Made by a program: the position numbers and the translations under genes
Part shown: piece by piece, positions 34,503 through 44,942 of the stretch
How the letters are laid out: every line of letters starts with the position of its first letter
Position numbering within the stretch: position 1 is the first letter of the stretch
Assembly (NCBI RefSeq): GCF_013343115.1
Contig: NZ_CP054570.1
Span: forward strand, 248,001 to 312,000
Source: Streptococcus sanguinis
Lineage (GTDB): Bacteria > Bacillota > Bacilli > Lactobacillales > Streptococcaceae
DNA length: 64,000 nucleotides
Direction: 5' to 3'
Notes under the pieces: model-generated
What the model was told of the DNA's origin: nothing
Seen by the model: only the letters and a program-made list of their open reading frames with translations
Databases searched by the model: none

Positions 34503-36311
34503 ATGACAATAAGCATTAATGAATACAGTGATTTGAATAACTTAGCGTTTGGTTTAGGGCAAGATGTTAGTCAGGATTTAAAAGAGTTAGTAAAAGTTGC
34601 TTCAATTTTTATGCCTGATTCAAAAATTCATAAATGGTTGATAGATACGAGATTAGAAGAAGTAGTTACAGATTTAAATCTTCGATATGAATTAAAATCT
34701 GTAATTACTAATACGCCTATTTCAGTTACTTGGAAACAACTTACTGGAACAAGAACGAAGAGAGAAGCTAATAGTTTAGTTCAAGCAGTATTTCCAGGAC
34801 AATGTTCAAGGCTTGCAATTGTAGATTGGGCTGCTAAAAATTATGTGAGTGTAGCAGTTGCTTTTGGACTATTGAAATTCCATCGGGCAGATAAAACTTT
34901 CACGATTTCAGAGATAGGAATTCAAGCAGTAAAGTTATATGATTCTGAAGAATTGGCAGAACTGGACAAATTTTTATATGAAAGGCTACTTGAGTATCCG
35001 TATGCAGCGTGGTTGATAAGATTATTAGGGAATCAACCCTCTAAACAGTTTTCAAAATTTGATTTAGGAGAACATTTTGGGTTTATAGATGAACTTGGAT
35101 TTGAAACAGCCCCTGTCGAAATATTTTTAAATGGACTAGCCCAGGCTGAGATTGATGGCGATAAAACAGCAGCTCAAAAAATCAAATCAAACTTCGAAAG
35201 TACCTCTGATAAGTATATGAGATGGCTAGCTGGTGTTTTGGTTACTGCAGGATTGGCAACTTCCACTACTAAAAAAGTTACCCATACATACAAAAACCGT
35301 AAATTTGAACTTACTCTTGGTACAGTGTATCAGATCACAGCTAAAGGATTAACTGCCTTAAAGGAGGTTAACGGAAAATCAAGATATCCTCGAAGTAGGA
35401 AAAGAGTGATGTGGGAATTCTTAGCAACAAAGGATAAAGAAGCAATCGCTAAAAAAACATCACGATCTCTAATGTTAAAACACCTTACTGAAAAGAAAAA
35501 TCCAATTCAAGCAGAGGTGATTGCTACTTTAATTAACACAGATTATCCAACTCTTGAAATAACACCTGAAGAAGTGATAGATGACTGTATTGGGCTTAAT
35601 AGAATTGGTATTGAAATTCTGATTGATGGAGATAAGCTAACGTTAAATGATAAATTGTTTGATTTTGAAATTCCTGTGCAGAAAGATGTGGTATTAGAAA
35701 AAAGTGATATTGAAAAATTTAAGAATCAATTGCGTACGGAACTAACCAATATTGACCATTCTTATCTTAAAGGAATTGATATAGCTAGTAAAAAGAAAAC
35801 CAGTAATGTTGAAAATACGGAATTTGAAGCAATATCAACCAAGATTTTTACGGATGAGTTGGGTTTTTCAGGCAAACATCTAGGAGGAAGCAACAAACCA
35901 GATGGACTCCTGTGGGATGATGATTGTGCAATTATTCTTGATTCAAAAGCTTACTCAGAAGGCTTTCCACTCACTGCCTCCCACACAGATGCTATGGGAA
36001 GATATTTGAGGCAATTTACAGAGCGAAAAGAAGAAATAAAGCCAACGTGGTGGGATATTGCTCCAGAACATTTAGACAATACATATTTCGCTTACGTTTC
36101 TGGGAGTTTTTCGGGTAATTATAAGGAACAGTTACAAAAATTTAGGCAAGATACAAACCATTTAGGTGGGGCACTAGAGTTTGTTAAATTGTTATTACTA
36201 GCAAATAATTATAAAACTCAAAAAATGAGTAAAAAAGAAGTTAAGAAAAGTATTCTTGATTATAATATTTCATATGAAGAATATGCTCCATTACTTGCAG
36301 AAATAGAGTAA
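34503..36311 (+). CDS. stsIR: FokI-like type IIS restriction endonuclease (StsI-like)
   Basis: A 602-residue endonuclease. The C-terminal cleavage domain shows the FokI signature GKHLGGSNKPDG....IILDSKAYSEG, with catalytic Asp467, Asp480 and Lys482, and YVSGSFSGNYKEQLQKF later. The first 380 residues are the DNA-recognition part. FokI and StsI recognise GGATG and cut outside it. The length equals what I recall for R.StsI of S. sanguis. An AGGAGG ribosome binding site precedes the ATG. Base composition is AT-rich. It converges on its methyltransferase gene. Confidence 0.93.
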   Translation: MTISINEYSDLNNLAFGLGQDVSQDLKELVKVASIFMPDSKIHKWLIDTRLEEVVTDLNLRYELKSVITNTPISVTWKQLTGTRTKREANSLVQAVFPGQCSRLAIVDWAAKNYVSVAVAFGLLKFHRADKTFTISEIGIQAVKLYDSEELAELDKFLYERLLEYPYAAWLIRLLGNQPSKQFSKFDLGEHFGFIDELGFETAPVEIFLNGLAQAEIDGDKTAAQKIKSNFESTSDKYMRWLAGVLVTAGLATSTTKKVTHTYKNRKFELTLGTVYQITAKGLTALKEVNGKSRYPRSRKRVMWEFLATKDKEAIAKKTSRSLMLKHLTEKKNPIQAEVIATLINTDYPTLEITPEEVIDDCIGLNRIGIEILIDGDKLTLNDKLFDFEIPVQKDVVLEKSDIEKFKNQLRTELTNIDHSYLKGIDIASKKKTSNVENTEFEAISTKIFTDELGFSGKHLGGSNKPDGLLWDDDCAIILDSKAYSEGFPLTASHTDAMGRYLRQFTERKEEIKPTWWDIAPEHLDNTYFAYVSGSFSGNYKEQLQKFRQDTNHLGGALEFVKLLLLANNYKTQKMSKKEVKKSILDYNISYEEYAPLLAEIE

Positions 36312-36346
36312 GAGAAGTTATCGGGATATGGATTGTTTAAATAATA

Positions 36347-36382
36347 AAAGATGATTTTCGTTTTGAAAAGCATCTTTTTTCA
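36347..36382. terminator. Terminator between the converging R and M genes
   Basis: AAAAGATG/CATCTTTT outer stem with TTTTC/GAAAA inside and T-runs on both strands. Confidence 0.65.
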
Positions 36383-36436
36383 TCTTGCTTGAAGTTATTA
36401 TGTATTGAGGTTGGTATGGGATAGTATGTAGTTCTT

Positions 36437-38398
36437 CTATTTTGTATTAAGCAGATTAAATGTTTTAGTTTCATAATTAGTTATTAGAACTTCTTGACTA
36501 CCTTTGCTTTTTGAATTATGAGACGAATTGTTATAATTATGATCAAGATAATTGACATTTAGATTTCTTGAATAAGCCCAATCTTTTAACAATTGATTTG
36601 TTTTACCTTTGTGTTCAGTTACATTACTGAGAGCAAATCGAATACCATGTTGATTTAGATAATCCATAAAATTTAGTAACTTCATTTCAGAAGTATTATT
36701 CCAATCTGAAAATCCTCGTTTTCCATCATTATAACTTCCAGTTGTAATTAAATATGGAGGATCAAGATAAATAAAATCATTAGATGTCAAATTCGAAAAA
36801 TCAAATTCATTAAAATAGTTATCTGTGAACGTGGCATCTAATGTTTGAAGCTTAGTAACAAAATTTAATAAATTATTTCTCATGTTTTCACTAAAGTGAC
36901 TACGATTTCTACCAAAAGGATTATTGAATTCCATAGAGTTATTGAATCTAAATTGGTAATTGTAACTAAATGAGGATAGAACATATAAATCTAAAGGATT
37001 AGGATTTGTATTATAATGTTTCCTGAAAGCTAAAAATGCATCTTCATTAGTTTTACTCAATCCCCACTCATCAATCTTTTCTTCGATTTGTTGAACTAAT
37101 TTGACAGGTGGTTGAGTTTGAAAATATCGAAACATTTCGTTGATACGAGTATTCATATCATTAAAAATATATTTCTTAGCTTTAACATTTATGCCTACAT
37201 TAGCGCCTCCACTAAATATATCTACGAACGTATTAATGTTCTTAGGAAAAAGGGGAAGTATTTGATTTAATAGTTTATATTTTCCTCCAATGTAATTAAG
37301 TGGACTTTTAATATATTTTTTTGTTGAACTGACTCTGACGTTATTTAGAGGTTTGTTCAGAGTTTTATTTTTAGAAAATGGCTTTCTTTGGATATAAAAT
37401 AATAATTCATAAATTTCTTTGTTCTTAGAAACATTCTTTGATTGATACTTTCGATATGGAATTTTTTTAATATCAACTATGCCATCAACAGAAAATTCTT
37501 TCAAAATATTAGTCAAATCCTCTTCGGAGATAATACCTTCATTATTGTAACTCAAAATTATATGAGTTGAATTTATATTTTGAATTAAATCTCTCATTGC
37601 TACCAGAGCCTTGCCTTTTGTAGCGTAATCACTTTTAAGGTTTTTCCAATCGAAAATTTTTGTAATACCTTTTAAAGTTGGGTGTTCATTTCTAGCGACA
37701 TTTTCCAGTAAATGATAATTAGAGGCATATTGTCTTGAATTATAAGGGGTATCAATATAGACAATATCTGCCTTTATTTTTTGAACTAGTTCATTCGCAT
37801 CTTCATTGAATGCTTTGTTTTGTTTTGAGTTATCAAATATAGTAAAATCTTGTAATTCTAAATCATTTAAAGATCTTTTATCCCAGTGTTTTAGGAAAGC
37901 GCCATAAGTTCCTGTAGTGTTGCTAATAAATGGCAATGCTTCTATGAGAGAAGAGAGTAGATAATAATATTCGTGTTCTGTTAATAAATTTTGATTCTTC
38001 CAACTCTCAATTTGACTACGAATTATATCCAGTTTTTTTGCATTATGTACTGAAAGGTAATTTGCCTCTCCAGTGGGCGAATAAGCAACTTCGTAGTATC
38101 CTATCGTTTCATCGTTGACTTCTAAATTTTGTAAATAAGTCATAGGAGAACTGATACCTGCCTGAATAAGTTTAGAAAATGATGGTTTTGAATTATTTTC
38201 AATTGTAGCTTTAGCATTGACATAGCTAAAAAATAACATGTCGTTCGAATAGACTGTGTAAAATTGTTTAAAATAATTTGCAACTACATTTGTACCAGCA
38301 AATAAATCTAAGAACACTTCCTCAGAGCCATCAGTATGTTTATCTACCATTTTTTTAATTTCAGGTAGAAGTAATTTTTTTGAACCAATATATCTCAT
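36437..38398 (-). CDS. stsIM: Two-domain adenine-N6 DNA methyltransferase (M.FokI/M.StsI-like)
   Basis: A 653-residue fused methyltransferase protecting both strands of the asymmetric site. Each half is a D12-class domain: the first has DLFAGTNVVANYF and motif IV DTPY (Asp216-Tyr219); the second has DIFSGGANVG and DPPY (Asp546-Tyr549). In M.FokI each half methylates one strand. The frame is open 51 bases further upstream, but starting at MRYIGSKKLL (38398) gives an AAAGGATG ribosome binding site and the length I recall for M.StsI. A leftward promoter TTGGAT, 17 bases, TAAAAT lies just upstream. Confidence 0.93.
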   Translation of the reverse strand: MRYIGSKKLLLPEIKKMVDKHTDGSEEVFLDLFAGTNVVANYFKQFYTVYSNDMLFFSYVNAKATIENNSKPSFSKLIQAGISSPMTYLQNLEVNDETIGYYEVAYSPTGEANYLSVHNAKKLDIIRSQIESWKNQNLLTEHEYYYLLSSLIEALPFISNTTGTYGAFLKHWDKRSLNDLELQDFTIFDNSKQNKAFNEDANELVQKIKADIVYIDTPYNSRQYASNYHLLENVARNEHPTLKGITKIFDWKNLKSDYATKGKALVAMRDLIQNINSTHIILSYNNEGIISEEDLTNILKEFSVDGIVDIKKIPYRKYQSKNVSKNKEIYELLFYIQRKPFSKNKTLNKPLNNVRVSSTKKYIKSPLNYIGGKYKLLNQILPLFPKNINTFVDIFSGGANVGINVKAKKYIFNDMNTRINEMFRYFQTQPPVKLVQQIEEKIDEWGLSKTNEDAFLAFRKHYNTNPNPLDLYVLSSFSYNYQFRFNNSMEFNNPFGRNRSHFSENMRNNLLNFVTKLQTLDATFTDNYFNEFDFSNLTSNDFIYLDPPYLITTGSYNDGKRGFSDWNNTSEMKLLNFMDYLNQHGIRFALSNVTEHKGKTNQLLKDWAYSRNLNVNYLDHNYNNSSHNSKSKGSQEVLITNYETKTFNLLNTK

Positions 38399-38449
38399 TT
38401 TTACATCCTTTATCATCCTTATTTTATCATAATAGAAGGAAAAATCCAA

Positions 38450-38866
38450 CTATGAATATATATTTTTCTGCCTTGATAGTTTAAATTACGCATGTTGGCC
38501 CACTCCAACACCTGTACATTCTCCTCATCGATCAATGAAACTCTTTCCTCTACCAATTCCTGATAGAGAATATCTTGAATATTCTTCTGATTTAAAATTA
38601 TTGAGACTAGCGACCACCTCGCTAGTTTTCTATATCGGAGGATATGACATTCTTTGGCAATGGCATATAGTCTCGTTTTAGGAAGTTCAAGGACCTATTC
38701 ACGTTTGTTAAAGGAAAGAACACCATCTTCCTCGTTAAATTTGAAATAAGAGCTGTCAACAGCATCTCTTGCCTTCTCGGTTTCTTCCTTCAAAACTTCC
38801 ATGTAATGGGAACTTGGTTTTGGTAATACTAATTCTTTTTGCCTTACTTCAGATGAAGTAAGGTTT
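38450..38866 (-). pseudogene. Decayed coding remnant of unknown identity
   Basis: One leftward frame stays open over this stretch except for a TAG: KELVLPKPSSHYMEVLKEE.. to VLSFNKRE, stop, then VLELPKTRLYAIAKECHILRYRKL.. to ANMRNLNYQGRKIYI. The codon use looks genuine, and read-through of a single stop argues for a degraded gene rather than chance. I do not recognise the family. No start codon context is visible; an inverted repeat CCTTACTTC/GAAGTAAGG lies at its upstream end near 38842-38862. Confidence 0.45.
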
Positions 38867-38876
38867 TTCTTTGTCT

Positions 38877-40079
38877 TTAAAATCTAAATAAAGATAGATT
38901 CTGCATCTTTTTGAGAAGTGGGATAATCCCATGTTCTGTTCTCCAGTTACGAATATAGGTGAAAAAACCAATATAGTCTTGTAGATACTTAGTGGATACA
39001 TTTCTCATATCACGGTAGATATACTTCTTAATCTCTTTATGGAGTCCATTTACTCAACCAAGGGATAAGCCATTCTGGTATTTTAGTTCGGTGAAGGTAT
39101 CAAATAGCATTTCTCCCCTATTGGTAATATGATCACTAATCCCTTCATAGTAGAGATGTTCCAACACTTTCTTATTTGCCTTCTTTTCAAATTCTTCTGT
39201 AGTCTAAATCACGTAACCATGATCCCCAATCATTTTAATATAGTTAGAAGGGCGAACATAGTGAGGTGTATTTCTCAATTTACAATAATCCTCATAAATA
39301 CTATTCGCATCACTACAGAGATAAGAAATATTATCAAAGTGTTCATCAAACAAATCAAAGAAAAGTTCAGGTGATACCTTGCCTAAACTCGCTACTTTAC
39401 AAACACAATAACCTCTACTATCAACAGCTGTGATGACAGTGGCGAACTCTGAACCCATCACGCCATACTGGGAAGGTTGCCTGCCATAACGTGGTTTTCT
39501 GTAGGTGTTCTTACTGATAGTGGAAACTAACTGCCGACTTCCCTTTTGACTTTCTCTAATAAAGGTCTCATCTACTTGGACAACACCTGTTAATGGAGGC
39601 ATTGGCATTTCAGCCAGGGCATGAATTAACTTCATTCTCCAAAACCACACAGTTTTATAATCAATCCCATCGCATCCATAATCATTCACCAAGACATTCA
39701 TCATATCGTGAATAGGATAGTGGTTTATCACTATTTCTAACACTTTAACCCAAATATCCCAATGCCAACGTGTCTTCTTTAAAATAGTGTCTGTAAAATG
39801 ATTGAACCGTTTATGACAATCCTTGCATTTGAACTGTTGAATGTTATGACGCTTTCCATTTTTGACCACAGCATCAGAGACGCAAGAAGGACAAGATTTA
39901 TTAACTTCTAACCTTTCTAAACGTTGCTCAAAATTAGATACAACAAGCTGATTGAGTGTGCTGGAGAAATCACTGTTTTGCTTTTGATAATAGTGTTCCA
40001 CCACGTTTTTAAATTGTGTATAAGGCAGTGTCTCCACATAATTGAGGACATCTTCTAAACTGAGTTGTTTTCTAGCCAT
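38877..40079 (-). pseudogene. IS1595-family transposase, inactivated by two stop codons
   Basis: The frame from MARKQLSLEDVLNYVETLPYTQF to NLSLFRF would give 400 residues, the normal length of IS1595 (ISXO2-like) transposases. A zinc ribbon (CPSC....CKDC) is at about residues 65-90 and the DDE-type catalytic core contains VVQVDETFI and LCSDANSIY. In-frame stops TAG (39204-39206) and TGA (39054-39056) break the last quarter; the sequence between and after them remains well conserved. Clear terminal inverted repeats were not found. Confidence 0.87.
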
Positions 40080-40279
40080 TTTGTTCCCCTTTAAATCTTT
40101 TGGTTCAATTGAATACACCTTTATTATGTCGTAAAATAAAGCAAATTCACGACGAGAAACAGATAGATTAAAAAAATGCTAGTAAGTAAAGTTGAAATTA
40201 AGGTATTTGTAACCATCACACCATTATTGGATAATATATTACTTTTTCTTTTAAATTTTTTTTTTGCTTTTGAATGTGA

Positions 40280-40285
40280 TATAAT
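40280..40285 (+). promoter_or_regulatory. rsmH promoter -10
   Basis: Extended -10 TGATATAAT (hexamer 40280-40285) lies only nine bases before the rsmH ATG; the -35 region is a plain T-run. Confidence 0.6.
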
Positions 40286-40294
40286 AAGTAAGAT

Positions 40295-41245
40295 ATGACA
40301 AACGAATTTCATCACATTACGGTTCTTCTTCATGAAACGGTTGACCAGCTGGCTGTTAAGCCTGACGGCATCTATGTCGATGCGACCCTTGGAGGTGCTG
40401 GTCACAGCGAATATCTTTTGAGTCAGCTCGGGGATGAGGGGCATCTCTATGCCTTTGATCAGGACCAGATGGCTATTGACAATGCTAAAAAGCGTTTGGC
40501 TCCTTATGTAGAGCGGGGGATGGTAACCTTTATCAAGGACAATTTCCGCCACCTCAAGAGTCGTTTGCAAGAAGCCGGTGTGGAAGAAATTGATGGGATT
40601 TGTTATGACTTAGGCGTTTCCAGCCCTCAGCTGGATCAGCGTGAGCGTGGTTTTTCCTATAAACAGGATGCGCCTTTGGATATGCGCATGAACCGCGAGG
40701 CAGCCTTGACAGCTTTTGAGGTTGTCAATCATTATAGCTATCAGGATTTAGTACGAATCTTTTTTAAATACGGCGAAGACAAATTTTCTAAGCAGATTGC
40801 TCGCAAGATTGAGCAGGCTAGAAGTGTCAAGCCTATTGAAACAACGACAGAACTGGCTGAAATTATCAAGTCGGCTAAGCCAGCTAAAGAGCTGAAGAAG
40901 AAAGGTCATCCAGCCAAGCAGATTTTTCAGGCCATTCGGATTGAGGTCAATGATGAACTGGGAGCGGCGGATGAGTCTATTCAGCAAGCTATTGATCTGC
41001 TGGCGGTGGACGGTCGGATTGCGGTCATTACCTTTCATTCCCTGGAAGACCGTCTGACCAAGCAGCTTTTCAAGGAGGCGTCAACAGTGGATGTTCCAAA
41101 GGGCCTGCCCTTCATCCCAGATGAACTGCAGCCTAAGCTAGAGCTTGTCAGCCGCAAACCAATTTTACCAAGCAAAGAAGAATTAGAAAGTAATAATCGG
41201 GCTCATTCCGCCAAGCTGCGCGTGGCCCGTAAGATACACAAGTGA
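40295..41245 (+). CDS. rsmH: 16S rRNA (cytosine1402-N4)-methyltransferase RsmH
   Basis: A 316-residue SAM-dependent enzyme (formerly MraW) that modifies C1402 in the ribosomal P site. [12 protein letters not shown] is the SAM motif, and [22 protein letters not shown] and HSLEDRLTK are hallmark blocks. It heads the ftsL-pbp2X-mraY group. No ribosome binding site precedes the ATG, and the -10 is so close that the leader can be only a few bases. Confidence 0.96.
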   Translation: MTNEFHHITVLLHETVDQLAVKPDGIYVDATLGGAGHSEYLLSQLGDEGHLYAFDQDQMAIDNAKKRLAPYVERGMVTFIKDNFRHLKSRLQEAGVEEIDGICYDLGVSSPQLDQRERGFSYKQDAPLDMRMNREAALTAFEVVNHYSYQDLVRIFFKYGEDKFSKQIARKIEQARSVKPIETTTELAEIIKSAKPAKELKKKGHPAKQIFQAIRIEVNDELGAADESIQQAIDLLAVDGRIAVITFHSLEDRLTKQLFKEASTVDVPKGLPFIPDELQPKLELVSRKPILPSKEELESNNRAHSAKLRVARKIHK

Positions 41246-41252
41246 GGAAGAA

Positions 41253-41576
41253 ATGTCAGAAAAAAGACCAAACCCGCTTCAAGATCAGATGAGAAAATTT
41301 TCCCGAGTTGAGAAGGCCTTTTACGGCTCCATCGTTTTGACTGCCATTATTTTAGCGGTCAGCATCGTCTTTATGCAGACCAAACTATTGCAGGTAGATC
41401 GGGATTTGACGGAAGTCAATACGCAGATCGAAGCGGAGCAGACAGAGCTGGCCGATATCAAGCAGGAAGTCAATGAACTGACCCGCTATGAAAGACTGTC
41501 TCAGTTAGCCAGCTCTCAGGATATGAAACTCCAGAAGGGAAATCGTAAAACAGTGAGTTCAACGGATGAAGAATAA
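41253..41576 (+). CDS. ftsL: Cell division protein FtsL
   Basis: A 107-residue bitopic protein: cytoplasmic N-terminus, membrane segment at about residues 24-45, and a short extracellular coiled coil ([22 protein letters not shown]). It belongs to the FtsQLB division complex that activates septal wall synthesis. It follows rsmH by seven bases and overlaps pbp2X by 11. Confidence 0.92.
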   Translation: MSEKRPNPLQDQMRKFSRVEKAFYGSIVLTAIILAVSIVFMQTKLLQVDRDLTEVNTQIEAEQTELADIKQEVNELTRYERLSQLASSQDMKLQKGNRKTVSSTDEE

Positions 41577-43854
41577 AATTTTTGAAAAAATTAAAAAATA
41601 CGCCCTGAAAAATAGGCAAACCCCTGAATACAATCGGCGGCAAGTGGGAAAGAGCATGAGTATCTTAGCTATCTTTCTCTTTTTCGTTTTCTTGATTAAT
41701 TTTGCCATTATTATCGGGACGGACCAGAAGTTCGGTGTTAATCTATCAAAGGGAGCGGAAGTTGTCCATCAAAAGACGGTTACAGTCGCTGCCCGGCGGG
41801 GAACAATTTATGACCGAAATGGGGTTCCCATTGCTGAGGATGCCACGACTTATAATGTCTATGCCATTATTGACAAGAGCTACAAGTCAGCTACCGGCAA
41901 GATTCTCTATGTAGAAGAATCCCAGTACGATAAGGTGGCAGAGATTTTCAATCAATACCTAGAGTTGGATAAGGACTACGTCAAAACCCAGCTGTCGCAG
42001 AAAAATCTCAAGCAAGTTTCCTTCGGGGCACAGGGCAATGGCATTACCTACAGTAATATGAATGCCATGCGGGAAGCCTTTGAAGCGGCTGGTATTGAAG
42101 GAATTGATTTCACCACCAGTCCTAACCGCAGTTATAATAACGGTGTGTTTGCCTCCCAGTTTATCGGTCTTGCCCAGCTGCAGGAGGATAAGGAAGGCAA
42201 TAAGACGCTGAAAGGGACTTCTGGCATGGAGCAGGCTCTGGATAGGATTCTTGCTGGTCAGAATGGGATTGTGACCTACGAAAAAGACCGAAACGGTAAT
42301 GTTGTTCCTGGATCAGAAAAGGTCTCTGTACAGGCAGAGGATGGCAAGGACGTCTATACAACGCTGTCGGCTGATTTGCAAACCTACCTAGAAACGCGGA
42401 TGAACGCCTTTCAAGAAAAAGTCAAAGGTAAGTTTGTCAATGCAACCTTGGTCAGTGCCAAGACTGGTGAAATCCTAGCTACCTCTCAACGGCCGACCTA
42501 TAATGCCGATACCAAGGAAGGCTTGAATGAGAAAAATCTGGGCAATTGGAATACCATGCTCTATCAAGGTCAGTATGAGCCTGGATCTACCATGAAGGTC
42601 ATGACTTTGGCTTCAGCTATTGATAATGGTAGCTTTAATCCTAACGATACCTATGACAGTAGAGAGTACAAGGTCATGGATGCGACCATTCGGGACTGGA
42701 ACGTCAACATGGGGATTTCAGAAGGGGAAACTCTGACCTTTGCCCAAGGATTTACCTATTCCAGTAACGTTGGTATGACTATTTTAGAACAGAAGATGGG
42801 CAATGACAAGTGGCTGGACTACTTGAGTAAGTTTAAGTTTGGTCTGCCGACCCGATTTGGGATGGGCAATGAAACCTATGGCTCTTTGCCAGGTGATAAC
42901 TATGTTACGATTGCCATGAGCTCCTTCGGTCAAGGGATTGGTGTGACCCAGGTGCAGATGCTGCGTGCCTTCTCATCTATTGCCAATGACGGCGTCATGG
43001 TAGAACCTAAGTTTATCAATGCTATCCATGATCCTAAAACCAATACAGCTCGTAAGACTGCGACGGAAATTATCGGAAATCCTGTCTCAGAAAAAGCAGC
43101 TCAAACCACTCGGGATTATATGGTTCAGGTCGGAACAGACCCCTACCACGGAACCCTGAATGTCGGTGGAGAACCCGTCATTCAAGTGGCTGGTCAGAAT
43201 GTCGCTGTCAAATCAGGGACCGCTCAAATCGCTTCTGAAAATGGTTATCTAGAGGGTGAGAACGACTATATCTATTCAGTTGTTGCCATGACACCGGCAG
43301 AAAATCCTGAATTTATCATGTATGTGACAGTTCAGCAGCCCGAGGAAAAATTCCAGCCAATATTCTGGCAGGAAGTGGTCAATCCGGTCTTGGAAGAAGC
43401 TGTCGCTCTCAAAGACAGTCTTAATCTGACGACAGAGACAACTCCAGCTCTTGAAACAGTCACTGAAGAAACCAGTTATAAAATGCCATCACTGGAAGAT
43501 CTGACCAAGCAACTAGGGCTAAAACATCAAATCAGTCCTGGCGGATTGGCAGATGAATTGCGCCGCAACCTCGTCCAACCAATTGTACTAGGAACAGGTG
43601 GCAAGATTAAAAAAGTATCTGTCAAAGAGGGCAAAAATCTCAAGGCCAACCAGCAGGTTTTGATCTTGTCAGATGATTTAGACAGTCTGCCTGATATGTA
43701 CGGCTGGACCAAGGCCAATGTCGAACGTTTTGCGAAGTGGCAGGACATTGAAGTCACTTTCAAAGGAGAGGGCTCCAAGGTCGTCAAGCAGAGCGAAAAG
43801 ACCAATACTTCGCTGAAAAATCTCAAGAAAATAACAATTACAATGGGAGACTAA
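41566..43854 (+). CDS. pbpX: Penicillin-binding protein 2X
   Basis: A 762-residue class B transpeptidase for septal peptidoglycan and a main beta-lactam target. N-terminal membrane anchor at about 30-50, dimerisation region, then transpeptidase motifs: Ser341-TMK, SSN (YSSNVGM) and KSG (VKSGTAQ). Two PASTA domains end the protein ([12 protein letters not shown].., [12 protein letters not shown]..). Motifs look intact; no obvious mosaic block was judged. Confidence 0.96.
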   Translation: MKNKIFEKIKKYALKNRQTPEYNRRQVGKSMSILAIFLFFVFLINFAIIIGTDQKFGVNLSKGAEVVHQKTVTVAARRGTIYDRNGVPIAEDATTYNVYAIIDKSYKSATGKILYVEESQYDKVAEIFNQYLELDKDYVKTQLSQKNLKQVSFGAQGNGITYSNMNAMREAFEAAGIEGIDFTTSPNRSYNNGVFASQFIGLAQLQEDKEGNKTLKGTSGMEQALDRILAGQNGIVTYEKDRNGNVVPGSEKVSVQAEDGKDVYTTLSADLQTYLETRMNAFQEKVKGKFVNATLVSAKTGEILATSQRPTYNADTKEGLNEKNLGNWNTMLYQGQYEPGSTMKVMTLASAIDNGSFNPNDTYDSREYKVMDATIRDWNVNMGISEGETLTFAQGFTYSSNVGMTILEQKMGNDKWLDYLSKFKFGLPTRFGMGNETYGSLPGDNYVTIAMSSFGQGIGVTQVQMLRAFSSIANDGVMVEPKFINAIHDPKTNTARKTATEIIGNPVSEKAAQTTRDYMVQVGTDPYHGTLNVGGEPVIQVAGQNVAVKSGTAQIASENGYLEGENDYIYSVVAMTPAENPEFIMYVTVQQPEEKFQPIFWQEVVNPVLEEAVALKDSLNLTTETTPALETVTEETSYKMPSLEDLTKQLGLKHQISPGGLADELRRNLVQPIVLGTGGKIKKVSVKEGKNLKANQQVLILSDDLDSLPDMYGWTKANVERFAKWQDIEVTFKGEGSKVVKQSEKTNTSLKNLKKITITMGD

Positions 43855-43855
43855 T

Positions 43856-44839
43856 ATGCTTATTGCTCTTATTGCAGGAATCGTAACTTTTATCCTAACT
43901 ATCATCGGCATTCCTGCCTTTATTCGTTTTTACCATAAGGCTCGTATCACAGGCCAACAGATGCACGAAGATGTCAAGCAGCATCAGGCCAAGGCCGGAA
44001 CACCTACCATGGGTGGCACAGTCTTTCTCTTGACATCTGTTTTGGCTAGCTTTGTTATCGGTCTGTTTTCGCATCAGCTGTCCAACGGCCTCATCATGAT
44101 TCTTTTTATCTTGGTCCTGTATGGCGTTGTCGGCTTTTTGGACGACTTCCTCAAGGTGTTTCGTAAGATCAACGAGGGTCTAAATCCCAAGCAGAAACTG
44201 TTTCTGCAGCTGGTCGGCGGAGTTGTCTTTTACTTCTTTTATAATCAGCACGGTGCAGGTGACCAGCTGAATGTCTTCACCGTTCCTGTCCAGATAGGCT
44301 TCCTCTATGTCTTTTTCGTCCTTTTTTGGCTGATTGGCTTTTCCAATGCTGTCAATCTGACGGATGGAATTGATGGTTTGGCCAGTATCTCGGTGGTCAT
44401 TAGCTTGGTGGCCTATGCTGTAATTGCTGTTGAGCAGAAGCGTTTTGATATTTTGATTGTCATCATCAGTATGATTGGTGGCTTGCTAGGCTTCTTTGTT
44501 TTCAACCATAAGCCTGCTAAAATCTTCATGGGCGATGTAGGAAGTCTGGCTTTGGGCGGTATGCTGGCTGCTATCTCCATTTCCCTTCATCAAGAGTGGA
44601 CCCTGCTCTTGATTGGTATCGTCTATGTGTTTGAAACGACCTCGGTCATGATGCAGGTGACTTACTTCAAGCTGACCGGCGGCAAGCGAATTTTCCGGAT
44701 GACCCCGGTTCATCACCACTTTGAGCTGGGAGGCCTAACTGGCCACGGCAAGGAGTGGAGCGAGTGGAAAGTCGATTTCTTCTTCTGGGGAATCGGTATC
44801 GTGGGTAGTCTCCTGACCCTAGCTATCCTATATCTATAG
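43856..44839 (+). CDS. mraY: Phospho-N-acetylmuramoyl-pentapeptide transferase MraY
   Basis: A 327-residue polytopic enzyme that makes lipid I. About ten membrane segments; the catalytic [19 protein letters not shown] and HHHFELGG motifs are present. It begins one base after the pbp2X stop and is closed by a terminator. Confidence 0.96.
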   Translation: MLIALIAGIVTFILTIIGIPAFIRFYHKARITGQQMHEDVKQHQAKAGTPTMGGTVFLLTSVLASFVIGLFSHQLSNGLIMILFILVLYGVVGFLDDFLKVFRKINEGLNPKQKLFLQLVGGVVFYFFYNQHGAGDQLNVFTVPVQIGFLYVFFVLFWLIGFSNAVNLTDGIDGLASISVVISLVAYAVIAVEQKRFDILIVIISMIGGLLGFFVFNHKPAKIFMGDVGSLALGGMLAAISISLHQEWTLLLIGIVYVFETTSVMMQVTYFKLTGGKRIFRMTPVHHHFELGGLTGHGKEWSEWKVDFFFWGIGIVGSLLTLAILYL

Positions 44840-44842
44840 CAA

Positions 44843-44868
44843 GAAGCGAGTCTCTGGCTCGCTTTTTT
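44843..44868 (+). terminator. Terminator after mraY
   Basis: AAGCGAG/CTCGCTT hairpin followed by TTTTTC. Confidence 0.85.
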
Positions 44869-44942
44869 CTTCTTAGATTTGAGGATAAGCAGGATGGTCA
44901 ATTTTTTGGTATAATAGTTAGGATAATAGAATAGAGGACAAG

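Noticed and set aside
40124..40570. Leftward 148-codon open frame over the rsmH start
   Set aside because: It overlaps the opposite strand of rsmH for most of its length, has no family resemblance, and its open frame follows from rsmH codon use.
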